A stretch of 64,000 bases of DNA from Saccharothrix espanaensis DSM 44229 (GCF_000328705.1 NC_019673.1:7513501-7577500); one strand, 5' to 3'. Positions 42,921 to 51,673 are shown, counted from the stretch's first letter. Notes: generated by a model from the letters alone, not told the origin. A program made the numbers and translations.

Positions 42921-45773
42921 TCAGCCCATCGACGTCGACCGCGCCCGCGCCAATCGCGCCCGCACGGCGTCCGCTTCCGGGGAGTTCAGCTCCGTGAACA
43001 ACGCCAGCGCCCGCTGCCAGTGCGCGATCGCCCCCGCCATTCGCTGACGGTCGAACACCGATGCCAACCGGTCATGGGCCAGTGCCTGGTGGTACGGGCT
43101 CATCGCGGCCGACGCCACCGACAGCGCGGTCCGGGCCGACGCCACCGCTTCCGACAGCTCCCCCGATTCCAGCAGCACCGCCGCCAGGTCGGTGTGGCAG
43201 GTCGACTCCCCGCACTGCTCACCGACTTCCTGGTAGATCCGCACCGCCGCGCGCAGCCACGTCTTCGCGTCCTCGTACCGCCGCATCGCCAGGTACAGCG
43301 GCCCGAGGTTGTGGTGGGCCGCCGCCTCCGCCCACCGCGACCCGGCGGCCCGGCTGACCTCCAGCGCCTCGCGGTAGAACTTCTCGGCTTCCTCCATCCG
43401 CCCCAACGTTTGCAGCATGTCCGCGACCGTGGTCAACGCCCGCGCCTGCGCGTTGACGTCCCCGCCGGCCCGCGCGACCTCCAGCGCCTCGCGCATCCGC
43501 ACCAGCGCCTCGTCCCACCGGTCGAACTGGGCCAGCGCCACCCCCAGGTTGAACAGCGTCACGAACCGCGCCTCGGGGTCGCCCAACGACGTCGCCGCGC
43601 GCATCGCCAGCTCCGTGGACCGCAGCCAGGTCGCCCGGTCGGTCCGCAGCCAGAAGAACCGGGACAGCGTGTACGGCAGCTGCCACGCGTGCACCAGCCA
43701 CGCCCGTTCGGTCCCCTCGCCCGCCAGCTCCGCCGCCGCGATCAGGTTGCCCTGCTCGGCGTCCAGCCACGCGGTGGCGTCGCCCGCGCCGGTCAGCTTC
43801 GGCACCTCCTCGGGGACCAGCTCCGGCGCGACCCGGACGCTGCCCCGCCCGACCGGCAGCAGGCCGTCGGCCAGGTCCGCGCAGTGCAGGTAGAAGTCCA
43901 GCATCCGGCTGGTCGCCTCGTGCTGCTCGTCGGGCCCCAGCTCACCGGCCAGCGTCCGGGTGTAGACCCGCACCAGGTCGTGCGCCCCGTACCGGCCGGG
44001 CTCGCCGACCGACAGCAGGTTCGCCGCCGTCAACGCGTCCAGCGCGCGCTGCGCCTCGGACACCCGGACCTTCGCCATCGCCGCGACCACGTACGCCGTC
44101 ACGTCCGCCCCGGGGTGCAGCCCGAGCAGCGCCAGCAACCGCGCGGGCAACGGCGACAGCGCGCGCCGGGACGCGTCCAGCGCCGCCCTCACGGTGGAAT
44201 CCTCGTCCTCCAGGCCCAGCGCGGCCAGCCGGCCGTGCTCGTCGTCCAGCTCCGCCACCAGTTCGGCCACCCGCAGCGACGGCGACACGGCGAGCCGGGC
44301 GGCGGCGATCCGCAGCGCCAGCGGCAGCCCGTCGCACAGCACGGCCAGCCGCCGCATCGCGCCGACCTCGGAGCCGTCGCGCCCGGCGACCCGGCCCAGC
44401 ACCTCGACGGCCGCGTCGGTGTCGAGCATGTCCAGCTCGACCATCCGCGCCTCGGCGTGCGCGACCAGCCCGACCAGCCGCCGCCGCGAGGTCACCACCA
44501 CGCACGACGGCGAACCGGGCAGCAGCGGCATCAGCTCGGTCGAGCCGCGCGCGTTGTCCAGCATCACCACCATCCGCCGGTCCGCGACCAGCGTCCGGAA
44601 CAGCGCCGAGCGCTCCTCCACGGTCACCGGGATGTCGCCGGAGGGCACGCCGAGCGTGCGCAGGAACCGGTTGAGCACCTCGCCCGCGCCCAGCGGCTCC
44701 TGGTTGGGGTCGTAGCCGTGCAGGTCGACGTAGAGCTGGCCGTCGGCGAAGTCCTCGCGCACCCGGTGCGCCCAGTGCAGGGCCAGCGCGGTCTTGCCGA
44801 CGCCGGCGGCCCCGGTGACCACCAGCACCAGCCCGCCGGACGGCGACGCGTCGAGCAGGCCGTCCAGCCGCGCCACCTCGGTGTCCCGGCCGATCAGCGC
44901 GACCGGCGCGCGGGGCAGCTGGGCCGGGGTGGTCGGCAGGGCGGGCTCGGGCGGCGGCACCGGGATCGCGATGGGGCGGGTGGGCCGTTCGGGCTCGGGG
45001 TCCTCCCCGGCCAGCACGGCCTGCTGGAGCCGGCGCAGCTCGGGGCCGGGCTCGACGCCCAGCTCCTCGATCAGCACCTGCCGGGCCTGCCGGTACACGC
45101 CCAGCGCCTCGGCCTGCCGGCCCGCCTGGCACAGCGCGCGCATCAGCAGGCCGTGCCCGCGTTCGCGCAGCGGGTGCTCGCCGACCAGCGCGGTCAGCGT
45201 CTGCACCAGTTCCGCGCCACGCCCGATCAGCAGCAGCAACTCGGCCCGCTCCTCCAGCACGGCCAGCCGCCGTTCGGCCAGCCGGCCGCGCTCCACCTCG
45301 GCGAACAGCCCGGCCACGCCGCCCAGCGGCTCGCCGCGCCACAGCGCCAGCGCCTCGTCCAGCGCGCCGGCCGCGGACTCCAGGTCGCCGGCGGACCTCA
45401 GCCGGGCGGCGGCGACCACGCCGCGCTCGAACGCGTCGAGATCGACGGCGGTCGGGTCCAGCCGCAGCAGGTAGCCGTCGCCCACGGAGGTGAGCAGCTC
45501 GGCGGGCGCGCGGCGGGCCCGGCTGGGTTCCAGGGCGCGCCGCAGGCCCGCCACGTAGGTCTGCACCAGGTTGACGGCGCTGCTGGGGGTCGCGTCACCC
45601 CAGACCGCCTCGATGATGTGGCCCCGGCTGACCGGGGTGTTGCGGGCGAGCAGCAGCACCGCGAGCACCGCGCGCTGCTTGGCGGCACCGAGATCGACCT
45701 CCCGGTCGCCGCGCCGCACCCGGAGAAGGCCGAGCACCTCGAACCGCAAGGGCTCCCCGCCGTCGTACTCCAC
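42921..45773 (-). CDS. AfsR/SARP-family regulator (DNA-binding, NB-ARC, TPR)
   Basis: The product is 950 residues from GTG 45771-45773 (AAGGAA about 8 bases upstream). An OmpR-like winged helix starts RFEVLGLLRVRRGDREVDLG and has NLVQTYVAGLRRALEP. A BTAD domain follows to about 250 (WRGEPLGGVAGL, RQARQVLIEELGVEPGPEL). The NB-ARC ATPase has VTGAAGVGKTALALHW and VVMLDNARGS. The last 330 residues are TPR repeats (HHNLGPLYLAMRRYEDAKTW). AfsR proteins activate secondary metabolism; I see no biosynthetic genes next to it. The gene ends downstream of the chitinase regulatory region. Confidence 0.93.
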   Translation of the reverse strand: MEYDGGEPLRFEVLGLLRVRRGDREVDLGAAKQRAVLAVLLLARNTPVSRGHIIEAVWGDATPSSAVNLVQTYVAGLRRALEPSRARRAPAELLTSVGDGYLLRLDPTAVDLDAFERGVVAAARLRSAGDLESAAGALDEALALWRGEPLGGVAGLFAEVERGRLAERRLAVLEERAELLLLIGRGAELVQTLTALVGEHPLRERGHGLLMRALCQAGRQAEALGVYRQARQVLIEELGVEPGPELRRLQQAVLAGEDPEPERPTRPIAIPVPPPEPALPTTPAQLPRAPVALIGRDTEVARLDGLLDASPSGGLVLVVTGAAGVGKTALALHWAHRVREDFADGQLYVDLHGYDPNQEPLGAGEVLNRFLRTLGVPSGDIPVTVEERSALFRTLVADRRMVVMLDNARGSTELMPLLPGSPSCVVVTSRRRLVGLVAHAEARMVELDMLDTDAAVEVLGRVAGRDGSEVGAMRRLAVLCDGLPLALRIAAARLAVSPSLRVAELVAELDDEHGRLAALGLEDEDSTVRAALDASRRALSPLPARLLALLGLHPGADVTAYVVAAMAKVRVSEAQRALDALTAANLLSVGEPGRYGAHDLVRVYTRTLAGELGPDEQHEATSRMLDFYLHCADLADGLLPVGRGSVRVAPELVPEEVPKLTGAGDATAWLDAEQGNLIAAAELAGEGTERAWLVHAWQLPYTLSRFFWLRTDRATWLRSTELAMRAATSLGDPEARFVTLFNLGVALAQFDRWDEALVRMREALEVARAGGDVNAQARALTTVADMLQTLGRMEEAEKFYREALEVSRAAGSRWAEAAAHHNLGPLYLAMRRYEDAKTWLRAAVRIYQEVGEQCGESTCHTDLAAVLLESGELSEAVASARTALSVASAAMSPYHQALAHDRLASVFDRQRMAGAIAHWQRALALFTELNSPEADAVRARLARARSTSMG

Positions 45774-45970
45774 CGACCGATTCCTTCGCCGAAGGGCATT
45801 GGCCAACCGAAACTACCCGATCCGTCGACGGAGCCGGCGAGATCACTCCAGTGCGGCTCCAGTCGCGCTGTAGCCGCATTCTTACGCTAAGCGTGTCCGA
45901 CCAACCACACAGGGCGAACCCCGGTGGGGGAGGTTGGACCAAGCGGCGGAACTCCCGCTGCTCCCTGATC

Positions 45971-46037
45971 GACGAGGGCGGGCCGGCGTGCAAGGGGCAT
46001 CCAGCCCGCGGCGGCGGAACGCCGGCCCGCCCTCGTC
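45971..46037. terminator. Hairpin with 19-base arms (first of three)
   Basis: Arms 45971-45989 and 46019-46037 are exact complements around a 29-base loop. It lies between the DedA stop and the SARP promoter. Confidence 0.55.
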
Positions 46038-46049
46038 CCCAGCTCCACG

Positions 46050-46083
46050 GAGAAGGGCCATCCGGTAGGGGATGGCCTTTCTC
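46050..46083 (+). terminator. Hairpin followed by TTT (second of three)
   Basis: GAGAAGGGCCATCC (46050-46063) pairs with GGATGGCCTTTCTC (46070-46083) with one G-T pair; TTT follows on the plus strand. Confidence 0.5.
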
Positions 46084-46100
46084 TTTGCCCTCCCCCTGTC

Positions 46101-46145
46101 GAAGGGGCCGTGTTCGGGACCCGAACCCCCGAACACGGCCCCTTC
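46101..46145. terminator. Perfect 18-base hairpin downstream of dedA (third of three)
   Basis: Arms 46101-46118 and 46128-46145 are exact complements with a 9-base loop. It is 65 bases past the DedA stop and the most likely terminator of that gene. Confidence 0.75.
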
Positions 46146-46209
46146 GGCTGTGCGCGCCCAAGGGGTCGCGGCGCGCACGGCGGCGACGCGCCGCGGTCGG
46201 GCGGCGCGC

Positions 46210-46863
46210 TCAGACGACCTCTTCGACCGGCTTCTCGACCACGGCGGCAGCGGCGGCGTTCTTCTTGCGGCGGCGCAGGAAGACCACCAGGCCGACGATC
46301 ACCGCGACGCCCATCACGCCCCACATCGCCCCGTTGAACACCGACTCGATGTACTTCGCCGACGCCCCGGCGGCCGAGCCGATCCCGATGTGCAGGGCCG
46401 ACCAGCACACCGCGCCCGCGATCGACGCGGGCAGGAACCGCCGGTACTCCAGCTTCGACGCGCCGGCCGACGCGGGCACCAGGGTCCGCACCACGGGCAT
46501 GAACCGGGCCACGAACACCGCCCACGCGCCACGCCGCCGCAGCAGGTCGCCCGCGTTGTCCCAGTGGTGCTGGCCGAGCTTGCGGACCACCTTGCTCTCC
46601 CGCATCCGGTCGCCGAACCGGCGGCCGAGGAAGTAGCCGATGCTGTCGCCCGCGACCGCGCACACCGACACGACCAGCCACATGACCAGGAACCGCGGCA
46701 CGGAGGTGACCGTGGTGGCCGCCAGCAGCAGCGCGCTCTCCCCCGGCGCGATGAAGCCCACGCCGATCGTGCACTCCGCCAGCGTCAGCCCGCCGGTCAC
46801 CGCCAGCACCGCGGGCTGCGGCAGACCGGCCAGCCCTTCCAGCGCGTCGGTCAGCAACGCCAT
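46210..46863 (-). CDS. DedA family membrane protein
   Basis: The product is 217 residues with about five or six helices. Family motifs are GFIAPGESALLLAA, AVAGDSIGYFLGRRFG and FVARFMPVVRTLVPASAGAS, which holds the paired Arg and Pro of DedA proteins. DedA proteins are proton-linked and several flip lipid carriers such as undecaprenyl phosphate or help in envelope homeostasis. The tail is rich in Lys, Ala and Val (RRRKKNAAAAAVVEKPVEEVV). It is followed by a terminator cluster. Confidence 0.92.
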   Translation of the reverse strand: MALLTDALEGLAGLPQPAVLAVTGGLTLAECTIGVGFIAPGESALLLAATTVTSVPRFLVMWLVVSVCAVAGDSIGYFLGRRFGDRMRESKVVRKLGQHHWDNAGDLLRRRGAWAVFVARFMPVVRTLVPASAGASKLEYRRFLPASIAGAVCWSALHIGIGSAAGASAKYIESVFNGAMWGVMGVAVIVGLVVFLRRRKKNAAAAAVVEKPVEEVV

Positions 46864-47378
46864 GTCGTTTCCCCCAGGTAAGCATCGAGGCCGCGCCGGA
46901 CCGGGCGGCTGTCCGAAGTCCGACCGCGCGGACGCGGTCGGCGACGAGCACGGCGGCCGGCACCGGGCCGGGCGTCACCGTGGTCGTGCGGGATGGTGCC
47001 ACCGGCTCCGGCGTGCCCGGCGCGCAGGCCAGGTTCACCGGGTTGCCGGAGTGTGAGCGGCGGGCGAAGGCCGCGCCGGACGTCGCCCGGGTGACCACCG
47101 CGCCGACCCCCGCCGGGCGCGCCGACCACCGGTTCGGCGGACCGCACGTACGCCGCGCCGGCCGTCCCGTCCAGGTCCTGTGTCACCCGTCACCACCACC
47201 TTCCGGCGAAGAGTTCACCGGAAAGTGCGACCCGCGCGCATCGGACCGAGGTCTCACCGACGTCAGACCTTGGTCGTACCGGGGACCGGCGAAAGTCGGG
47301 GGCGAGCCCCGATGGACCCGCCCCCGGTAGGTCGGCTAGCCGGCCGCGCCCCTCTCGGGGTCGGGTCCGGGGACCCGC
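46864..47378. other. Gap with a possible eroded reading frame
   Basis: These 515 bases lie between the DedA start and the DUF397 stop. On the minus strand two overlapping frames (about 46870-47098 and 47020-47186) each give a short protein-like stretch but lack a shared start and homology. This may be a decayed secreted protein or chance in GC-rich DNA. The DedA promoter is inside. Confidence 0.3.
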
Positions 47379-47570
47379 TCAGCGCTCGTCGTAAGCGCCC
47401 GCTTTCGCGTGTCCGAGGAATCGGCCCCACTGCGTGGCCCCGAAGTCCAGTGCACCGCCGGACCGGTTCTTGGAATCGCGCACGGCCGCGCCCGAACGGA
47501 TCAGCGCGATCTCCACGCAGTCCGGTCCGGAGGCGGACGAACGCCTGCTCTTGCGCCACTGCTGCGGCAT
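47379..47570 (-). CDS. DUF397 domain protein
   Basis: The product is 63 residues (QWRKSRRSSASGPDCVEIAL, then AVRDSKN and WGRFLGHAK), a typical DUF397 protein. In actinobacteria it is usually encoded right after a DUF5753-type HTH regulator, as here (7-base gap), and the pair resembles the WhiJ or toxin-antitoxin-like systems of Streptomyces. The biochemical role is not settled. Confidence 0.92.
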   Translation of the reverse strand: MPQQWRKSRRSSASGPDCVEIALIRSGAAVRDSKNRSGGALDFGATQWGRFLGHAKAGAYDER

Positions 47571-47577
47571 GGGCTGT

Positions 47578-48438
47578 TCACTCCCCGTCGGCGAGAAGTT
47601 CGCGCGCTACCCGCTCTATCAGCGCCGCCGAAGCGGTCGGGTCCAGGGACGCCGCGGCCAGTCGGGCGAACATGTCGGAATACCTGGCGACGTCGGACGG
47701 CTGTTCCAAGTAGACGTCACCACGCGCGCTTTCGAGGTATACCAGGTCCGCATCGGACTGCTCGGCGAAGCTCAGGAGAACAAACGGGCCGTCCATCGCG
47801 GCATGACCACCACGGGTGAATGGCGTCACCTGAACAGTGACATTGTCCAGCTTTCCGACTTCGCGCAGTCGCCGCAATTGGCCACGCATCACCTCGGTAC
47901 CGCCCACCCGGCGGTGCAGCGCGGCCTCGTCGACCACCACGTGCAGGGCGAGCGGGTCCTGCTCGACCAGCAGCGCCTGCCGCGCGGTGCGCAGCCGGAC
48001 CCGGCGGTCCACCTCGTCCGGCGGCGCGTCGGGCAGCACGTCGGCGATCAGCGCCCGGGTGTAGCCCTCGTGCTGGAGCAGGCCGGGGATCATCAGGCCC
48101 TGGTAGGTGCGCACCGACTCGGCGTCGGCCTCGAAGCCGACGTACCGGCTGGGCACCAGGTCGCCGAACTCGTCCCACCACGCCTTGCGCCGGGCCTCCC
48201 GGGCGAGCTGGACCAGTTCTGCCAGCGTCCGCTCGTCCGCGCCGTACGCGGCGAGCATGTCCCGGACGTCGCGCGGGGTCACCCCGACCCGGCCGGTCTC
48301 GATCCGGCTGATCTTGGACGCCGAGCACTCCAGCCGCTCGCCGACCTCCTCGATCGTGAGTTCGGCGGCTTCCCGCAGTCGGCGCAGTTCGCCGACGAGC
48401 CGGCGCTTGCGCAGCGTCGGACTGGTGCCGCGAGGCAT
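47578..48438 (-). CDS. HTH (XRE) transcriptional regulator with DUF5753 domain (Scr1/WhiJ-like)
   Basis: The product is 286 residues from ATG 48436-48438. An XRE HTH lies at about 15-75 (LRRLREAAELTIEEVGERLE, CSASKISRIETGRVGVTPRD). The DUF5753 domain (about 100-280) has YQGLMIPGLLQHEGYTRAL, ALHRRVGG and VQVTPFTRGGHAAMDGPFVL. The family includes development and antibiotic regulators in Streptomyces. It shares a promoter region with the CxxC protein at 48615, where the palindrome ACTGCAACTTGCAGT occurs. The DUF397 protein downstream is its likely partner. Confidence 0.9.
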   Translation of the reverse strand: MPRGTSPTLRKRRLVGELRRLREAAELTIEEVGERLECSASKISRIETGRVGVTPRDVRDMLAAYGADERTLAELVQLAREARRKAWWDEFGDLVPSRYVGFEADAESVRTYQGLMIPGLLQHEGYTRALIADVLPDAPPDEVDRRVRLRTARQALLVEQDPLALHVVVDEAALHRRVGGTEVMRGQLRRLREVGKLDNVTVQVTPFTRGGHAAMDGPFVLLSFAEQSDADLVYLESARGDVYLEQPSDVARYSDMFARLAAASLDPTASAALIERVARELLADGE

Positions 48439-48519
48439 CGACACTCCTCGGTGTTCGGGTTTCCCGACAGAGTCTGTTGGTCCGTGCCGGTGGAGCAAAG
48501 AGCCGTCATCCATTCGTGT

Positions 48520-48534
48520 ACTGCAACTTGCAGT
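48520..48534. promoter_or_regulatory. 15-base palindrome in the HTH / CxxC divergent promoter
   Basis: ACTGCAA-C-TTGCAGT is exact. It sits 82 bases from the HTH start and 81 bases from the CxxC gene start, midway between the two. It is a likely operator of the HTH protein. Confidence 0.6.
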
Positions 48535-48614
48535 CGGCCGGTGGACGGTCGCAGGCTGCTGGGGCACAACCGGGACACGCCCGCCGCCGAGATCCGCCGA
48601 AGGGAGCGCTGGAG

Positions 48615-48932
48615 ATGGCCGTCACGGTCTTCAGCCAGCTCGACAAATCGCTCCACGAACACCTGGCGACGCTGGTCCGCCTGGCCTCGGCGGGCGACGA
48701 CGAGACCGCGGTGGAACTCGCCCGCTCCGAGCTGCCCCGGCTGGTCGCCGCGCTCAGGGCGCTGCTGGCGGAGCACTCGCCCGACGAGCACGGCCGGTGC
48801 CCGACCTGCCGCAGCAGCCGCTGGAGCCGCCGGCTGCCGGCGCCGTGCCGGGCGTACCTGGGCACGCAGCTCGCGCTGACCGTGGCGGCGGAATCTCCCG
48901 GCCGGCGCAAGCACCTGCGCAGCGCGGTGTAG
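48615..48932 (+). CDS. 105-residue CxxC protein, divergent from the DUF5753 regulator
   Basis: The product is 105 residues from ATG 48615 with GGGAG 8-9 bases upstream. The first 70 residues are helical (FSQLDKSLHEHLATLVRLAS, LVAALRALLAEHSPDEHGRC). GRCPTCRSSRW and a third Cys in LPAPCRAY suggest a small zinc site. There is no signal. I do not recognise the family, but small CxxC proteins of this kind are common beside such HTH pairs in related genomes, which I recall only in general terms. It may be the regulated target or third part of the system. Confidence 0.7.
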   Translation: MAVTVFSQLDKSLHEHLATLVRLASAGDDETAVELARSELPRLVAALRALLAEHSPDEHGRCPTCRSSRWSRRLPAPCRAYLGTQLALTVAAESPGRRKHLRSAV

Positions 48933-49021
48933 CCGGGCCCCACAGACGAGCGGGCACCCCCCGCTCCGCGCCGGGCGGCGCCTCCCCCCGATGATCGAGC
49001 CCCCTCGCCGCCCGACCGCAG

Positions 49022-49071
49022 CCGCGGCGGAACCGACCCCGCACCCCCGACCGGGGCCGGTTCCGCCGCGG
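49022..49071. terminator. Hairpin with 19-base arms between CxxC gene and SulP
   Basis: CCGCGGCGGAACCGACCCC (49022-49040) pairs with 49053-49071 with one mismatch. It separates convergent genes. Confidence 0.7.
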
Positions 49072-49103
49072 ACCCGCACCAGGACCGACCGGCCGCGGCC
49101 CGC

Positions 49104-51308
49104 TCAGGCGCGCACCGGCTCCAGGCCGTCGCGCTCCGGGTCGACCAGGTAGACCCGGGCCGCCGAGATGTCGAAGTACATCCCCACCAGCCGCAGCGAG
49201 CCGGCCGCCACCGCCTCCCGCACGCTCGGGTACGCGAGCAGGTTGTCCAGCTGCTGGGCGACGTTGGCCACCGCCAGCCGCTCCACCACCGGCAGGTCGG
49301 GGGCGCCCGGGGTGTGGAACCTGATCAGGCTCGACTCCGCCGCGCGCAGCCACGACCACAGCTGCGACCCGGGCCGCGCCGACCCGGTGACCAGGGCCTT
49401 CATCGCGCCGCAGTCGGAGTGCCCGCAGACCGCGATGGTCGCCACGGCGAGCACCTCCACCGCGTACTCGATCGCCGCGCCCACCGAGTCGTCGCCCTCG
49501 ACCGGGACCAGGTTGCCGATGTTGCGCACGCAGAACAGGTCCCCCGGCCCGCTGGTGGTGATCAGGTTCGGCACCACCCGCGAGTCCGCGCAGGTGATGA
49601 ACAGCTGGCGCGGGCGCTGGCCGCGCACGGCGAGCTCGGCCAGGAACGGCCGGACCAGCGGCGCGGCCGAGCGCTCGAACTCGTGCATGCCGCGGATCAT
49701 CGGGTCGGCGTCCTCGCGCGGCCGGGGCAGCGTCACGTTCCGCCGGCGCTGCCAGTGCGACCACGGCGCGAACCAGCGGGGCAGCGGCGACAGCGGGGTC
49801 TTGCTCAGCGCCGGGATGCCGCGGGTGGCCTTGGAGAACCACGTGTCGTGCACCTCGTCGACCTCGACCTGCCCGCCCAGCCGGACGTACCCGGTCCGCC
49901 AGTCGTCGATCGCCTCGAACGCGCCGTGGTCCAGGAAGTCGATGTGCAGCTCCAGCACCACCCGCCGGCCCAGCGGGATCGCCCGCAGGTCGCGCACCAG
50001 CCGGCCGACGCCCAGGAACACCAGCGAACCGCGGATCACCACCCGCCAGCCGTCCGGCTCCTCGGCGACCCGCACCGTGCTGTGGGTCAGCCGGCACAGC
50101 GACCGCAGCGCCGCCGCCGCGACGCCGAGCAGCACGCCCTCGACCAGGCCCAGCGCCACCACGCCCAGCGCGGTGACCGCGTAGGCGGTGAACTCGCCGT
50201 GCCGCCAGAGGGTCCTCATCCGGCGCGCGCTCACCAGCCGCACCCCCACCACGAGCAGCACCCCGGCCAGCGCGGCCAGCGGGATCAGCTCCAGCAGCGA
50301 GCCCAGGGCCAGCACGAACACCGCGATCCACACGCCGTGCAGCACGGCCGACGCCCGCGTCCGCGCCCCGGCGGCCACGTTGGTCGACCCGCGCGCGATG
50401 CCGCCGTTGACCGGCAGCCCGCCGAGCGCCCCGGCGACCGTGTTGGCGATGCCCTGCGCGACCAGCTCGCGGTCCAGGTCGGCGCGCGGGCCGTCGTGCA
50501 GCTTGTCCACGGCCACCGCGGACAGCAGGGACTCGACGGCCGTCACCACGGCCACGGTCAGCACGGCGAACGCGATGCCCAGGACCGTCCCCTCGGGCAT
50601 CCGCGGCAGCACGATCGAGCTCAGCGAACCCGACGGCAGGTCGACCCGGGCCACCGCCAGCCCGCTGCCCGCCAGCGTCGCGACCAGCACCGCGGCCAGC
50701 GGTGCGGGGACGTAGGACGAGCGCGGCACGCGCGGCCACAGCAGCATCACCGCCACGGCGACCATGCCGACCAGCAGCGCGCCGAAGTCGACGGGGCCGA
50801 CCAACCGCCCCAGGTTGGTGAACACGGTCGCGCCGGGCATCCCGCCCAGCACGACCACGAGCTGGCCGACGGCGATGGTCACGCCGATGCCCGCCAGCAG
50901 GCCGTGCACCACGGCGGGCGAGAGCGACAGCGCGACCCGGCCGACCTTGGCCAGCCCCGCCAGCACCTGCACCAGGCCGGCCCCGACGGTGATCATCGCG
51001 GTGGCCGCCCAGCCGTACTGGGCGACGATCCCGCCCAGGATCAGCACCATGCCCGCGGCGGGCCCGCTGATCAACAGCGGCGCGCCGCCCAGCGCGCCGA
51101 CCACGACGCCGCCGACGGCCGCCGAGATGAGCCCGGCCAGCAGCGGCGCGCCGGCCGCGGCGGCGAAGCCCAGCGACAGCGGGACGGCGATCAGGAACAC
51201 CACGATCGAGGCGGGCAGGTCGAAGCGCAGCACCGCGGCCAGGCCGCCCGGGGGCCCGGCCGTGGTGTGCTCGCCGGCGTGGGACTTGTTGGGGCGCGGG
51301 CGGTTCAT
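49104..51308 (-). CDS. SulP-type anion transporter fused to beta-carbonic anhydrase
   Basis: The product is 734 residues from ATG 51306-51308 (AAGGGA 6 bases upstream). The first 390 residues are a SulP transporter (LPASIVVFLIAVPLSLGFA, GLISAAVGGVVVGALGG, LVAQGIANTVAGALGGLPV). A STAS region follows (VVLELHIDFLDHGAFEAIDDW). The C-terminal 200 residues are beta-carbonic anhydrase with zinc ligands in FITCADSRVVPNL and VCGHSDCGAMKAL. Fusions of this type are linked to bicarbonate uptake: carbonic anhydrase converts the transported bicarbonate at the cytosolic face, or helps maintain pH. It could also carry sulfate. Confidence 0.93.
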   Translation of the reverse strand: MNRPRPNKSHAGEHTTAGPPGGLAAVLRFDLPASIVVFLIAVPLSLGFAAAAGAPLLAGLISAAVGGVVVGALGGAPLLISGPAAGMVLILGGIVAQYGWAATAMITVGAGLVQVLAGLAKVGRVALSLSPAVVHGLLAGIGVTIAVGQLVVVLGGMPGATVFTNLGRLVGPVDFGALLVGMVAVAVMLLWPRVPRSSYVPAPLAAVLVATLAGSGLAVARVDLPSGSLSSIVLPRMPEGTVLGIAFAVLTVAVVTAVESLLSAVAVDKLHDGPRADLDRELVAQGIANTVAGALGGLPVNGGIARGSTNVAAGARTRASAVLHGVWIAVFVLALGSLLELIPLAALAGVLLVVGVRLVSARRMRTLWRHGEFTAYAVTALGVVALGLVEGVLLGVAAAALRSLCRLTHSTVRVAEEPDGWRVVIRGSLVFLGVGRLVRDLRAIPLGRRVVLELHIDFLDHGAFEAIDDWRTGYVRLGGQVEVDEVHDTWFSKATRGIPALSKTPLSPLPRWFAPWSHWQRRRNVTLPRPREDADPMIRGMHEFERSAAPLVRPFLAELAVRGQRPRQLFITCADSRVVPNLITTSGPGDLFCVRNIGNLVPVEGDDSVGAAIEYAVEVLAVATIAVCGHSDCGAMKALVTGSARPGSQLWSWLRAAESSLIRFHTPGAPDLPVVERLAVANVAQQLDNLLAYPSVREAVAAGSLRLVGMYFDISAARVYLVDPERDGLEPVRA

Positions 51309-51673
51309 CGGCATTCCCTTCACTGGCCGTGGCCGGGCCACGGTGTCTGCTCGTGCCATGGGGGCATCGCCCCCACGTCGTGCGGCGCGGGGTGCGGGGT
51401 TGTGGGTGCGACGGTGCGGCGGGTGCGGGTCGGGGCTAGCGCCCTAAGGGCAGCAGGCGGCGCGGCCTGGAGGCATCGAGTCCCGGCTCGGCCTCGGCGC
51501 GGTGGTGTGGGGTCGCCACGGTGGCACCTCCGTGTCGGCACAGGGGACGTGTCGGCACAGCCCGCGTCGCAGAGCTCGCGTCCCCTCCATGATGAGGGGG
51601 ATGTGGCGCGTCTGACAGCGGTTCCACCCGGTCGTGTTGATCTTTCCCCCGAACGTCACCCCAGGTGACGACG
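51309..51673. other. Leader region of the SulP fusion
   Basis: These 365 bases hold the SulP promoter area. I see no second gene except the weak 27-codon candidate at 51436-51519. Confidence 0.4.
51436..51519 (-). CDS. Candidate 27-residue leader peptide upstream of SulP
   Basis: GTG 51517-51519 has GGAGG 7 bases upstream and reads MATPHHRAEAEPGLDASRPR ... RLLPLGR. Actinobacterial sulfate genes sometimes carry short leader peptides, but this one has no matching HVDLC-type signature. Support rests on the Shine-Dalgarno alone. Confidence 0.25.
   Translation of the reverse strand: MATPHHRAEAEPGLDASRPRRLLPLGR

Noticed and set aside
43020-45890. Long plus-strand frame opposite the SARP gene
   Set aside because: The minus strand encodes a full AfsR protein with clear motifs; the opposite frame has no homology and very unusual composition.
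45971-46145. A tRNA or other structured RNA gene
   Set aside because: The stems are simple hairpins and lack the D-arm, anticodon arm and TPsiC motifs.
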